The notes: generated by a model not told the origin, from the letters alone. A stretch of 64,000 nucleotides of DNA from Megamerina dolium (GCA_963854835.1 OY978527.1:43970040-44034039), one strand, 5' to 3'; counted from the stretch's first letter, positions 47,101 through 60,160 are shown. Numbers and translations: made by a program.

Positions 47101-49356
47101 ATTTAGGACTTATTTTTAAATAGTATTTGTATACTAAATATCAATTTGAATATTTTACATCAACTGATGCAATGCTTTTCGTGTTGGACTTCACTACATG
47201 TGATCACCGATTTCACAGAAAGCTCGACTGGCAAAATAATTTTGTACAGAAATAGGTACAAACATTTTTTTTTCTCCCTGTAGGTAATAAAAATTGCATA
47301 ATAACAGCAACTCTGTCAAATCTATTGAAATAATTGTGAATTTATAAGTAAGAACAATTACTTTCAAATTCATAGTCTAAAAAGATAGTGTATAAAAACT
47401 TCATTGCCGTTAAATACTTGTAGCAGCACCGGCATTTCTCAATATCATCACCACGTGCTGGTAATACATTTTACTACAACTATTGTGTATTAACATTTCT
47501 AAGCAAAAAGCATGCGTATATTTGAGTTGTATGGAAAAGAGAGAACAATGTAGTGGCATAATAAACTACATGTGTATAAGAGTTTTAAATATCAAAACAA
47601 TATGAAAATATATTGAAATTGTTGGAGAAACATTTTTGAGTAATCTCTTAAAAAGAGTAAGAAAAATAGCCCAGAAATTCCCAGTATTTATGATAGTCAA
47701 TAAATAAATTTAAAAAAATGAAGATGATGAAATGAAATGAAGAATATTCTTCAATGTTGATAGCTGAACACAATCAGTTGGTAATGTAATTTGGAATCGA
47801 AAGGATATGAAAGTATGCTCGTTATTTTTATTAAATTTAAGTATGTGTGTGTATCATATGTACGAGTATTTATTCACTTGTTTGCATTATAAGCATAATT
47901 TTAATGAAATTTATTATTATCGCCATATAAAAATATGCAAACATCAATATTAGAGTCTACAACCAACTTGGTATTGGGATTTATTAATAACTTTATTATG
48001 GATATATCTAAATAAATCTAATATATTCGATAGAAGTGACGTCATAACATTAGTAAGAATCTGTATTTGGTTTAACAAACTAAGAAACAATTTTTATTGG
48101 GTCTATGATATAAGTATATTAGAGCTAATGCTACAAATTACTAAAATACTCACATAATATATGTATCATATATATGTATTACTAGAACAATATTGCTCAA
48201 GTCATTTTCCAATACATAGGTAAATACCTTCATCTGCAGAATTTTGACTTTAGCTAAGTAGTATGTTGCTTCTTCTCCATTCACCATGGAGAGAGACTCT
48301 ATTAACAAGCAAATTATTACAACACAATAAATGTCAAAAAGTATAAAGCATGACAGACATCATGATCATCATCGTCATTGTCAACATCTACATGATGCTT
48401 ATACATACGAGACTCAAAAGTATCTACGTATCGTAAGTATGTCTGTAACACATTAACTGACTGCTTATTGTTGTCATTTGTTTTTATAACAATACGATGA
48501 CATCTAACCATTTATTTATATGTACCTACTCATATCATACACATATATTTAGTACATTCATTTTATACATTACATACACATTTATATGCACAAACTTGTG
48601 TGTGCGTATATATGTTGATATGTATAAGAAAGCCACATCTCATACTTCATGTACAGACAGACAAATAAAGAGATAAACAGACAGACAGACATATTCTCGC
48701 ACTCATACATACATACATATATACGAGTACTACGAATTGAAAGTGTACGTAAATGTATGTGGTTTTGTATTTCATGCACATACATACTACATAGAAGTAT
48801 GTATGTATATGCTGATGTGTGTGAATATGGATAATTCAACCTAAAGGGTTTCTGATAAAATGTGCAAATTATTGTGTTAAATTTTGCCCCAGAGATGTTA
48901 AGTGATTTGTTCGCACTGCTCTTGTTCCCTAATGTGATGTGTTTTCTCTTCAGCTTATTTCATTGTGTGGAATACAGTTGGTTTCTGTTTTTTTTTTGCG
49001 AAGTAAACTAAATTAAAGTAAATTTTAATCTCTTTAATACTAACTACAACATAATTTTATTTATTTAATTTAATATGTAGTTAATTTTTTAAACTCACAC
49101 TGCTATCATTATGAAAATATTCATAACGCAAATTTTAATTAATATTTCTTCATTAGAGGAGAGTCATGTATAGATATGTATGTACTCGTATAATTGTATG
49201 AACAATTTAGACTTGCGTGTAACATGTTAATTGCTGTTATTTCCGCTGTTAATTGCTATTGTTGTTCGTGCAAGTATGTTTGATAAACATCGCAAAACAT
49301 TCGCTTCTCAGCTATTCAGGTGATGATGATGATGATTTATATACATTTTGTATTAT
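47101..49356. other. non-coding stretch, no gene seen
   Basis: AT-rich; TACATACATA-type words and a short (GAT)n at 49320. No supported feature. Confidence 0.45.
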
Positions 49357-49490
49357 TATACCCTGCATAATGCAATATGCATGGTATATTCATTTCGGTC
49401 AGATGTTTGTGTCCACTTGAAGGAATCTCCGGAGATATAGACATGGATATATATTCGTGATCAGCGTCGATTAAATTTTCGATTTAACGA

Positions 49491-49570
49491 TGTCCGTCCG
49501 TCCGTCCGTCCGCCCGTCCGTCCGTCCGTCCGTCCGTCCGTCCGTCCGTCCGTCCGTCCGTCTGTCTGTC
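49491..49570 (+). repeat. (GTCY)n microsatellite inside the DINE-1-like element
   Basis: About 20 GTCC units with one GCCC and terminal GTCT units. Copies 2 and 3 have GGAC versions at 52627-52656 and 55703-55759, of different lengths. Confidence 0.9.
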
Positions 49571-49690
49571 ACCTGGCTGGTTCGCACGATAACTTGAGTA
49601 AATATTGAGCTATTTCGATGAAATTTGGCATAAGTAATCTATGATCCAAGGGTACGGAGGGGATTGATATTGGGCATGATCGGTCAATAA

Positions 49691-50755
49691 CCACGCCCAC
49701 ACCAAGCATTCAAAGCGACTAACCTCGAAATTTTCAAAATCTTTAACTTGCTATAACTCACACAATATACAACTTGATACAACAATATTTTGCACATAGA
49801 GTTATATTATACTACTATATAACCTCACCAAAAGTGGATGAGCCACGCCTACTTTCTAGCGTAGCTCCCATACAAAATGTCTGTACTTCTTTTAAATTGA
49901 AACTGCTGTAACTTCTACAATCTTCTGTCTAGAATAACCATAATTGACACCTAGATTAACACGGTAGTCAGAAATAATATGGCAGAAAATCAGTGTGCCA
50001 CGCCCACTCCTTTTAGGGTCTCCCATACAAAGTTGGGAAATTAAAAAAAATTTTACCGGTTATAACTTGCAAACTATTCAGCGTAGAATAACGAGATTTA
50101 AGGTATGGATTAGTATTGTAAGAGCAACTAGGCTCACAGAAAATGGGCGCACCACGCCCAGTGTTTATCGTAGCCCCCATACAAATTTTAAATTGAAACA
50201 GCTGTAACTTCGGCAATCTTCTGTCTAGAATAACCATAATTGACACTTAGATTAACACGATAGTCAGAAATAATATGGCGGAAAATCAATATGCCACGCC
50301 CACTCCTTTTTGGGTCTCCCATACAAAGTTGCGGAAATTAAAAAAAATGTTACCGGTTATAACTTGCAAACTATTCAGCGTAGAATAACGAGATTTAAGG
50401 TGTGGATTAGTATTGTTCGAGCAACTAGGTTCACAGAAAATGGGCGCACCACGCCCAGTGTTTATCGTAGCCCCCATACAAATTTTAAATTGAAACAGCT
50501 GTAACTTCGGCAATCTTCTGTCTACAATAACCATAATTGACACTTAAATTAATATCGTAGTCGGAAATAATCTGGCGAAAAATCAGCGTACCACGCCCAC
50601 TTCTTATTGGGGCTCCCATACAAAGTTGAGGAAATTAAACAAAAATGTTAACCACCATAACTTAGAAACTATTCAACGTAGGACACCAAATTTAAGGTGT
50701 GGATTAACATTGAAAAATTAATTGGATTTACTAGAAAGTGGTAAGCCACGCCCAC
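49691..50755 (+). repeat. internal tandem array, alternating 142/155-bp units
   Basis: CCACGCC(C/T)A motifs start at 49691, 49843, 49998, 50152, 50294, 50449, 50591 and 50746. From 50152 the spacing alternates 142, 155, 142, 155, so the real unit is a 297-bp dimer. Each motif is followed within about 40 bp by CCCATAC(A/T)AA. Confidence 0.85.
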
Positions 50756-50978
50756 TTTTTATATAGCTCCCATACTAAGCCTCGGAATTATCTTAAAATC
50801 CTTTTACTTCGTCAAAGTCAACCATATTTCGGGTGTAAATTAGTAGTATATGCAAAAATTGTTTCTCGAAAAGTGGAAATAAAAGAAAAGTTGGATATTC
50901 GAGTAAACTTTTTATATACAAATCTACATATGCAGGGTATAGTTTGGTCGGCCCCAGCCGACTGTAAGGAGATTTTTT

Positions 50979-51514
50979 TTTATTTAAAAGCTTAACCAAG
51001 CTGTTCATGATTTTAGTCTTTAAATTTTTTTTTTTTGTAAAATCTAATAAAAAATTCAATTCAATTTTCAATTAGCTCATAGCTATAGGAAAATTAATTT
51101 ACGGCTGCAATGGTGATTAGTGAAAACTTTATAATTGTCAATAATGGTGGTGGAAGTGTTGTTATTGTTGTTGGTGGTGCCCTTATATTCGTCTTTCTCT
51201 CGTTCGTTTTCTTCAATTGTTGTTTCCTGTTGTCAGTTTCCGTTGGTACTGTATGGAATTTCTAATCGGCTTAAAATTGCTCATGCAAAATTATCATTTC
51301 CTTTTTCATTTCATACAGCTTCCTTCTATGTATTTGTTGGTTGGTAATATTTTTTCTTACTAAGAACAACATCCAAATATTATTATAAATTTTTGAAGAC
51401 ATCATTTTTCATAGAGGTTCATGACTTTTTGAAATTATCTCGTGTATCAACACTTTATAACATTTTGTCGTCACACTCCAAATGATATTCTCATATGTCA
51501 ATCAAATTGACTCT
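50979..51514. other. spacer between the inverted DINE-1-like copies
   Basis: About 0.5 kb of ordinary AT-rich DNA with a (GTT/GGT)n patch at 51140-51180. No gene seen. It would form the loop if the two flanking copies paired. Confidence 0.5.
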
Positions 51515-52727
51515 AAAAAATCTCCTTACAGTCGGCTGGGGCCGACCAAACTATACCCTGCATATGTAGATTTGTATATAAAAAGTTTACTCGAATATAC
51601 AACTTTTCTTTTATTTCCACTTTTCGAGAAACAATTTTTGCATATACTACTAATTTACACCCGAAATATGGTTGACTTTGACGAAGTAAAAGGATTTTAA
51701 GATAATTCCGAGGCTTAGTATGGGAGCTATATAAAAAGTGGGCGTGGCTTACCACTTTCTAGTAAATCCAATTAATTTTTCATTGTTAATCCACACCTTA
51801 AATTTGGTGTCCTTCGTTGAATAGTTTCTAAGTTATGGTGGTTAACATTTTTGTTTAATTTCCTCAACTTTGTATGGGAGCCCCAATAAGAAGTGGGCGT
51901 GGTACGCAGATTTTTCGCCAGATTATTTCCGACTACGATATTAATTGAAGTGTCAATTATGGTTATTGTAGACATAAGATTGCCTAAGTTACAGCTGTTT
52001 CAATTTAAAATTTGTATGGGGGCTACGATAAACACTGGGCGTGGTGCGCCCATTTTCTGTGAGCCTAGTTGCTCGTACAATACTAATCCACACCTTCAAT
52101 CTCGTTATTCTACGCTGAATAGTTTGCAAGTTATAACCGGTAACATTTTTTTTAATTTCCGTAACATTGTATGGCAGACCCAAAAAGGAGTGGGCGTGGC
52201 ACACTGATTTTCTGCCATATTATTTCTCACTGCCATGTTAATCTAAGTGTCAATTATGGTTATTCTAGACAGAAGATTGTAGAAGTTACAGCAGTTTCAA
52301 TTTAAAAGAAGTACAGACACTTTGTATGGGAGCTACGCTAGAAAGTAGGCGTGGCTCACCCACTTTAGGCGAGGTTATATAGTAGTATAATATAACTCTA
52401 TGTGCAAAATATTGTTGTCCCAAGTGGTATATTATGTGAGTTATAGCAAGTTAAAGATTTTGAAAATTTCGAGGTTAGTCGCTTTGAATGCTTGGTGTGG
52501 GCGTGGTTATTGACCGATCATGCCCAATATCAATCCCCTCCGTACCCTTGGATCATAGATTACTTATGCCAAATTTCATCAAAATAGCTCAATATTTACT
52601 CAAGTTATCGTGCGAACCAGCCAGGTGACAGACAGACGGACGGACGGACGGACGGAGATTCCTTCAAGTGGACACAAACATCTGACCGAAATGAATATAC
52701 CATGCATATTGCATTATGCAGGGTATA
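51515..52727 (-). mobile_element. DINE-1/mini-me-like element, copy 2, inverted relative to copy 1
   Basis: Starts (as its 3' end) with the hairpin GTCGGC-TGGG-GCCGAC at 51531-51546 and ends with TGCATTATGCAGGGTATA. It has six TGGGCGTGG/TAGGCGTGG motifs (51739, 51894, 52036, 52191, 52346, 52497), one 297-bp dimer fewer than copy 1, and a shorter (GGAC)n. The segment between the microsatellite and CGGAGATTCC is deleted. Confidence 0.75.
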
Positions 52728-53984
52728 AAAATGTTAAACGGTAAAAAAGAGAGAGAGAGAGAAATCAATTTTACTACAAATACATACATACTTGTATATT
52801 TATTTGGCTTACTATTTTCTCAAATTGTTTGCCAAACTGTTGCCAACAAGTCTGGCGTCTATAAAGTTGTGTGGATGCCCTTCTCTATCTTTGAGCTTAC
52901 CATCATTTGCCACATGAGTCAAGTTGGTAACTGTTAACACGATGGCATGCTGTGTGATGCTCTGTGTAAGTAAACAATAAATTCCAAATTTATGCGAATT
53001 CGTATATAAAGAAAAAGCGACAACAATAATATTCGGATTTTTTTTTTATATTTGTATACCGCTTGTATTCAATAAAGTATACCTATGATTATTCCCAGAA
53101 GAATAACAAATACGAAGGAGTTTCAGAGAACTTGTTATTTTGAAGAATCTGAGTAACAGATGTTTTTTTTTTGCTGCAATTGTTGTTCTTATTATAGCGC
53201 TTATTATCTTCTCAATGCCAAAAAAGAGTATGCTATTAAATTGGCGTCTAACTGACTGCAACGTTTCTGGAATAGCGAATAAAATATGAAACAACAACTA
53301 AGTATGAATATAAGAAAATTTCTCAAACCATAAAACCAATTTCAGAAAAAATATGCTATAAATGGTAAAAGGCGGAAGAAGAGAGTAATATTTATTGCAA
53401 AAAAAAAAAAAACAAGATGTAAGTATGAATAAAAGGAGTTCATTGATGAGTATCATATCCACTCTTGTGTAGACATTATATATGTGTAATGCCTTATGCA
53501 CCATATGGGGGTGTTTTTATAAATTTGTCAACCACTGCTATGTGATACTAAACCAGTTATTGATTTTTTTTCTATTTTTTTTTTTTTTTGCTTTGATATT
53601 AATCCATTTAATTTGGTGGCGACTAAGTTATGCTTGTCTAGCCCTAATGGCGCCATTTGTGCTATATTGTAGTTTTGAAATAATATGTAGTACATATGTA
53701 CATATATGCAGTAGTGTGGTCGTTATGATCTATGGAGAATAGAGTATAACTTCGTTATTCTTTTTTTTTCTTCTTCTTCTTAAGTACAATATTTGCTAGA
53801 AAAAGGAAGAGCAAGTCGATTAAAAATATAAAGATTTCATTATGATTACACAAAGTAATTTTCTGCTTTGTATGGTATTTGAATAATTTAAATTGTTTAA
53901 TAATAGAACCTGCCAAAGTAAACTTTTTTTCTGTAGCACATCAGAATTTCAAACAGTAAGTTGCCGTATTGTGCAATTGGATTG
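52728..53984. other. non-coding stretch, no gene seen
   Basis: AT-rich with (AG)n at 52749-52762 and long poly-T runs. Short hydrophobic open frames are unsupported. Confidence 0.45.
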
Positions 53985-56140
53985 TTCACATACTCTAAAT
54001 GATAATACGCATCGAAGAAACAACTCCTACTGTAGATCGCCTAGTATCCAGAAGCACCCAAATGATGAGATTCGTCATTTCGCGTAGAAATTGGATCTGT
54101 GAGCATCCACTTTATGAAAATTTTACATAAAGATGTCGGTCTATAACCTTACAAGATCCAGCTAATTCAGAAATTAAAGCCGAATTGCATACATTCGGTT
54201 AATGGGAACAAAATCAACTGGAAATCAAGCCACTGATTTACTACAATATTCTTTTCAGTGTTGAGACACATTTTGGCACAATGAGTAAGTCAATAAGAAA
54301 AAAAATCTCCTTACAGTCGGCTGGGGCCGACCAAACTATACCCTGCAGATTTATATATAAAAAGTTTACTCGAATATCCAACTTTTCTTTTATTTCCACT
54401 TTTCGAGAAACAATTTTTGCATATACTACTAATTTACACCCGAAATATGGTTGACTTTGACGAAGTAAAAGGATTTTAAGATAATTCCGAGGCTTAGTAT
54501 GGGAGCTATATAAAAAGTGGGCGTGGCTTACCACTTTCTGGTAAATCCAATTAATTTTTCAATGTTAATCCACACCTTAAATTTGGTGTCCTACGTTGAA
54601 TAGTTTCTAAGTTATGGTGGTTAACATTTTTGTTTAATTTCCTCAACTTTGTATGGGAGCCCCAATAAGACGTGGGCGTGGTACGCTGATTTTTCGCCAG
54701 ATTATTTCCGACTACGATATTAATTTAAGTGTCAATTATGGTTATTGTAGACATAAGATTGCCGAAGTTACAGCTGTTTCAATTTAAAATTTGTATGGGG
54801 GCTACGATAAACACTGGGCGTGGTGCGCCCATTTTCTGTGAGCCTAGTTGCTCGTACAATACTAATCCATACCCTAAGTCTCGTTGTCCTAGGCTAAATG
54901 GTTTGTAAGTTATGGAGCTTAAAATTTTAGTTTAATTCCCTCGACTTTGTATGGGAGACCCAGGAAGGAGTGGGCGTGGCACACTGATTTTCTGCCAGAT
55001 TATTTCCGACTAGGATATTAATTTAAGTGTCAATTAGGGTTATTCTAGACAGAATATTGCCGAAGTTACAGCTGTTTCAATTTAAAATTTGTATGGGGGC
55101 TACGATAAACAATGTGCGTGGTGCGCCCATTTTCTGTGAGCCTAGTTGCTCGTACAATACTAATCCACACCTTAAATCTCGTTATTCTACGCTGAATAGT
55201 TTGCAAGTTATAACCGGTAACATTTTTTTTAATTTCCGCAACTTTGTATGGGAGACCCAAAAAGGAGTGGGCGTGGCAAACTCATATTCTGCCATATTAT
55301 TTCCCACTGCCATATTAATCTAAGTGTCAATTATGGTTATTCTAGACAGAAGATTGTAGAAGTTACAGCAGTTTCAATTTAAAAGAAGTACAGACACTTT
55401 GTATGGGAGCTACGCTAGAAAGTAGGCGTGGCTCATCCACTTTTGGTGAGGTTATATAGTAGTATAATATAACTCTATGTGCAAAATATTGTTGTCCCAA
55501 GTGGTATATTGTGTGAGTTATAGCAAGTTAAAGATTTTGAAAATTTCGAGGTTAGTCGCTTTGAATACTTGGTGTGGGCGTGGTTATTGACCGATCATGC
55601 CCAATATCAATCCCCTCCGTACCCTTGGATCATAGATTACTTATGCCAAATTTCATCGAAATAGCTCAATATTTACTCAAGTTATCGTGCGAACCAGCCA
55701 GGTGACAGACAGACGGACGGACGGACGGACGGACGGACGGACGGACGGACGGACGGACATCGTTAAATCGAAAATTTAATCGACGCTGATCACGAATATA
55801 TATCCATGTCTATATCTCCGGAGATTCCTTCAAGTGGACACAAACATCTGACCGAAATGAATATACCATGCATATTGCATTATGCAGGGTATAATTACAG
55901 CATTTGGATTAAAGAAAGCCCACTAGAGATTCACGAAACATCGTTACATCGTTACAAAAACTCACAGTTTAAAAATGAGAACGGTTAGAATGAAATGCTG
56001 AAACGACGTCACATGCCATACAGCAAGGCAAACAATCGACTTACGTGAAGTCATTGGTTTATGAGAACAATCCGGAATCTTTGAACGACATTGCTTGAAA
56101 AAGTGGTCGAAAAGTGGATCTGATAAAGTCAATATTCAGT
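53985..56140 (+). pseudogene. mariner transposase fossil (DD41D-like) split by DINE-1-like copy 3
   Basis: Left part (to 54297): SIRHFA-KLDL-ASTL-KILHKDVGL-PYKIQLIQKLKP, the region after the helix-turn-helix, then YNILFS and a decayed first-Asp block ending FWHNE-VNK. Right part (from 55894): YSIWIKESPLEIHETSLHRY, DVTCHTARQTIDL (second Asp region), KSLVYENNPESLND and EKVVEKW (C-terminus). Together they follow transposase order exactly as in the 60161 copy, so copy 3 inserted between VNK and the IW motif. Many stops; dead before or after the insertion. Confidence 0.7.
54298..55893 (-). mobile_element. DINE-1/mini-me-like element, copy 3, nested in a mariner fossil
   Basis: 3' hairpin GTCGGC-TGGG-GCCGAC at 54316-54331, subterminal TATACCCTGCA/TGCAGGGTATA, and (GGAC)n at 55703-55759. 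Eight internal motifs lie at 54518, 54673, 54815, 54971, 55114 (TGTGCGTGG variant), 55268, 55423 and 55575, spaced 142-156 bp. One unit (about 54870-54970) is clearly diverged from the others. Same orientation as copy 2. Confidence 0.75.
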
Positions 56141-56940
56141 TTAAAATTATGTAATCTCATTATTGTATTTCAATTTAAAGTTCTACACATCAAAAGAACG
56201 CCCTTTGTTTATTGAAAGACTTAAAAGATCATCTGAAATTGCATGTTTCAACTTCAAGGTGAACAAAATTACATATTATTTTTCAATACAATTCAATACA
56301 ATACAGTTGCAGATCAGAAAAATATCAAGGTTATATTTTGTTAAGTCGTTTTTGTATGAAAACACATTTTATATATTGTATAATTTTTGTCTATTTAATT
56401 TTCTTGTTCATTGCAACATTTTCCTATTTCATTGGTTTAATACAGTAAGTACCTCACTACTATCACCATCGGATATCAGATTTGCAACCACTTGTAGCAT
56501 AGAATCATTGCACGTATCTCATTATTATATTTGCATAGACTTTCTAATCAGTTATTTCACATAGCCACTTACTAAGAAAGCCACAATATAGTGCATAGTT
56601 AGTTACATATATACAGGCTATACATTTGCAAATCACGTATTTATCAGAGTGATAGTTAGGTTGAAGATGCAAATACTGGTATTGAATTATTTTCATCATC
56701 TATATTATAGCAGGTCTACTCGATTTCTTTAATTCTTTAATATCCAATACTTGCATAAATTTATATGTTGTTGCAGCAACATCTGGCCTATTCAACATGT
56801 TTCAGATTAAGTTAAATACTTTTATTATCAAATTATTTTCTGTTATTGTACATATGTAAGTAAACTTTTTTGGCTTGCATATATTTTTCCAACATATCCT
56901 ATACAATTTTTTCGTAAAACAATTGTTTTCAGACGCAAAA
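56141..56940. other. non-coding stretch, no gene seen
   Basis: AT-rich. A 133-codon open frame (56163-56564) is rich in Phe, Tyr, Ile and Asn and overlaps mariner 3' sequence; not supported as a gene. Confidence 0.4.
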
Positions 56941-56945
56941 AGAAA

Positions 56946-56972
56946 GTAGCCAGTTTCCTCTTAACTGGCTAC
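56946..56972. repeat. perfect 10-bp hairpin
   Basis: GTAGCCAGTT (56946-56955), loop TCCTCTT, AACTGGCTAC (56963-56972). Confidence 0.65.
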
Positions 56973-57109
56973 TGGTTAAGCAGATTCGGAAAATCGTATT
57001 TTTTTTCTTTTTAATTTTCCAAGACAACGAGATTGCTGCCGGAAACGTACTTTATGGACCTGGATCGATGATCCAGTGTAAGTTACAACAAAAAAATTTT
57101 TCTCAGTTT

Positions 57110-57500
57110 TTGAGAAAAAAAAACTTCAAACGTGTTTTTCTGAAAACCAATTTTTCGAAGTCCATGAACACGATCCTGCAAAATCTACTCGATCGATTCT
57201 TTTGAAACTTGAAACATACTTTCTTGGTATAAAATTCCTCCCCCTCCCGTTATTTACATTTTTCTATTTTCATATTAAGGTAGTTTGTCACCTAAAAAAA
57301 AGCGGTAAATTTAGCGCGAAATCCCGTTTTTTACTTAAATAGGCCACGAACTGTTGAAATATGAAAATGATAACTCAACGACGACGGGAGGGTGAGAATT
57401 AACTCATAATTTAAGTAAATTTAACAACATTTTTGATTTCAGATAATTCTACGCCGAGTCATCATGTTCACCAAACAATGTATTTTTCAAAAGACGTTTT
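57110..57500. repeat. large imperfect palindrome, probable fold-back element
   Basis: The left arm (AAACGTGTTTTTCTGAAAAC, CATGAACACGATCC, CCTCCCGT, TTTTCATATT) recurs inverted on the right (ATATGAAAAT, ACGGGAGGG, CGAGTCATCATG, GTATTTTTCAAAAGACGTTT). The centre lies near 57320. Arms are about 170 bp, with many mismatches. No open frame. Likely a non-autonomous DNA transposon of unknown family. Confidence 0.45.
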
Positions 57501-60160
57501 GGGAAATGCTCTGTCACCGGCTTATTTTTCAATATTCAATTACGAAAATTTAACTAAATATTCTCTGGATAAATGCTTTATAATTAAAAAGAAATTTGAA
57601 TAAATTTTCTTAAGCTGTATCTCGGTAAAAAATCAGAGCAAAAGGTGTTTTTTATTTCAAATTATCCCTTACTCCCTCCTTAAACCAGTAAACGAAGCAG
57701 CAGAAAGAACAATACAGTTAAAGCAAGACTGATTAATATGGACTAACATAGTAAGTGACGACAATTTCTTACGAAATTACTAGGTGGATCAAAAAGTTTG
57801 AAACAAGTAGAACAAGAAAATATAATTTTTCGTCAAATAAGGTTTTATTTTTCAACATAGATTACTTTCAATTTCGTGCATACTAATGCCATCACTTAGC
57901 CCAAATGCCCACATATGAATCAAAACATTTATTTTATACTTATGTATTGCTGTTATCCATCGTACACATGCGCAAACACACACAACATCCGATGAACATG
58001 TCAATTCATATATAAGTGGTAAACGACTGAATGACCATAGTCCTGGTCCATCATATTGTAATTTATCGTGTTAAATGCTCTATTTTGCAATTTATGTATA
58101 CGCATGTATTTATAATTGTTGTTATTATTGCTGTATGCACATATGTACATATGAAAGTGTTCGTTTAACAATCATACATATATATATTGTATTATGTTAC
58201 ACACAGACACTCAAACAGAGACAGATACATACACATGTAGGCTTAATTACAATAATGTCTGTCATGACATGTACTCTTATAGTATACACTATGTATACAT
58301 ACAATGTGGTTGCCTTTTGACATCGTAACATTGCAAATATATGAAATCATTCACAATGATGTACTCGTATTGTTTTCATTCAGAATAACATTTTTCGGAG
58401 GATGGAAGTTGGCAAATGAAATTCGATGAAATATAACAATATCATCCATCTATGGATGGCAGAAGCACTCATATCTTGTCCATTTTAATTGTCATAAAAT
58501 AATGTTCTTCATCATTTTTGTTTTACATTTACACACAACACATGCATGCATACTGTTTGCAGCTACTGAGAAAACAAACAAATTAAATATTCATATTCAT
58601 TCGTACGCATCATTATAGATATTTCATAGTCGTATTTTCATCCTTGTCACTATGATGTCACATTTTCTCTCTTTTGCAAACGAGTATTGTTTGGATTTCA
58701 AAAAAATTGAATTTTGTGATTTGAATTTGCTCGTTTGTTGCAAATGTTTGCCAGAATATATGGTAGTTATGATCAAATGTATGATATATGTATGTACATA
58801 TATCTACATATGTATGAGTATGACTATGAATATATATGTACGTACCTCCCACTGCTACATACATTTGTATTTGTAAGACAGCATGTTGCAGCAAAACAGC
58901 ACGTTGTTGACATTCATGTTGATTTTCTAATTCAATTATTATTCAAATCATACATTTTCATTTTTCAGTTTTCAGATTTTTCGACATTTCTTGCTACATA
59001 TATAGAGAGCAATGCATAGAGTACAGTTATGTAAATGAAAAAATTCAATTAGTATGTCACATTGTGACATTGTGTGACTTGAGTTATATAATTTTCAATA
59101 TTCTCTTCTAATATTTTCTTTTTTTTATCATATCATATCAATTTCTGTCAAATTTCACGTACTCTCATTGTAATTCGATTTCATTGTGTCTCTCAATTTA
59201 CAGAGTCCGGAAGCATACTCATTAATTATAGATGAGGCTTTTTGGAATAAAATTTAAAGTACAAGTTGATCTATACTTGATTATTCACATAGTAAACTCT
59301 TAATAAAGTACATACAAATACCAACCTAGGGTATAAATATAATAAAACTGGTAAAAGTTGCTGTTAACCAAAACAATATTCATTTACTATGTTCTTACAA
59401 GCTTCCGTTTTCCTCTATATACCGACTTATTGTTATGTAAAATCATAGAAATCCTTTTACGAGCATATTACCAACATGTTTGGTTGCATGTTGCATATTC
59501 TACATGCATTGTAGTTAGTTAGTTAGTAGTTGGTGGCATATGTTAATGATGACAACTTATCTCAAACTCAAACTCTTTGGTCGTCTTCGCTTTCTATGAA
59601 CTCTACAGTTTGTCATTGTAGCGTATACAAGTATATCTATCCTTGTTACTTGTATAGTACTCGTACTTGTGCAATTTGTTGACTTATATATATGTTTATA
59701 TACATGTTTACTATTGTTGTTTCATTATAGGTACTACATACAAACTCTACACATAATTATGTCATCATATGTAGTATGTAGCACATCAACAACAATAACA
59801 TATACCTACATACATAACATATAATAACAAACAATGATGACATGTGCTTGTTTTGTTCTATTCACTAACTACTACTACTAGTATTTAGTATTGTACGTAT
59901 GTGCACTGTCTAGCTACTGTGCCGCTACTGCTGCTGTCTACTGTCATAGTGTAACGAATAAAAATAAATCAAAATTGTGGACAGACAACAATTTCGTGCA
60001 CAAGTGCACTCACACACACATCTGCATATACTATTTAAATACACTTATAAATGTCTATTAGTGTGGCTCTTAGGATCTATGGGCAAAACAATACATAAGA
60101 AAAGTTTAGATTTTTTCTAAGATTACCTCAGATCACCATGTTAGAGTTAAATGATAACTA
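57501..60160. other. long non-coding stretch, no gene seen
   Basis: AT-rich with abundant TACATATGTA-like words (58140-58200, 58790-58860, 59690-59830). No supported exon. Confidence 0.45.

Larger units (their letters stand above)
49357..50978 (+). mobile_element. DINE-1/mini-me-like (Helentron-type, non-autonomous) element, copy 1
   Basis: Left end TATACCCTGCATAATGCA and, near the right end, TGCAGGGTATA form subterminal inverted repeats. A (GTCC)n tract at 49491-49570 is followed by GTCACCTGGCTGGTTCGCAC. The interior holds eight CCACGCCCA-type motifs spaced 142-155 bp. The right end has a perfect hairpin GTCGGC-CCCA-GCCGAC (50947-50962) and runs into T-rich DNA. Known: (GTCY)n, subterminal repeats, internal tandem repeats and a 3' stem-loop are the described anatomy of DINE-1/mini-me elements, moved in trans by Helentron rolling-circle machinery. 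No coding capacity; assignment is by structure only. Confidence 0.75.

Noticed and set aside
49491..49570. CRISPR-like regular repeat
   Set aside because: It is a plain tetranucleotide microsatellite without spacers, in a eukaryotic genome.
50013..55323. Recurrent 64-104 codon open frames with near-identical products in the DINE-1-like copies
   Set aside because: They repeat because the 297-bp unit repeats, appear on both strands and have no protein family features; not a gene family.
56163..56564. 133-codon open frame on the plus strand
   Set aside because: Phe/Tyr/Ile/Asn-rich translation typical of AT-rich DNA; its start overlaps decayed mariner 3' sequence.
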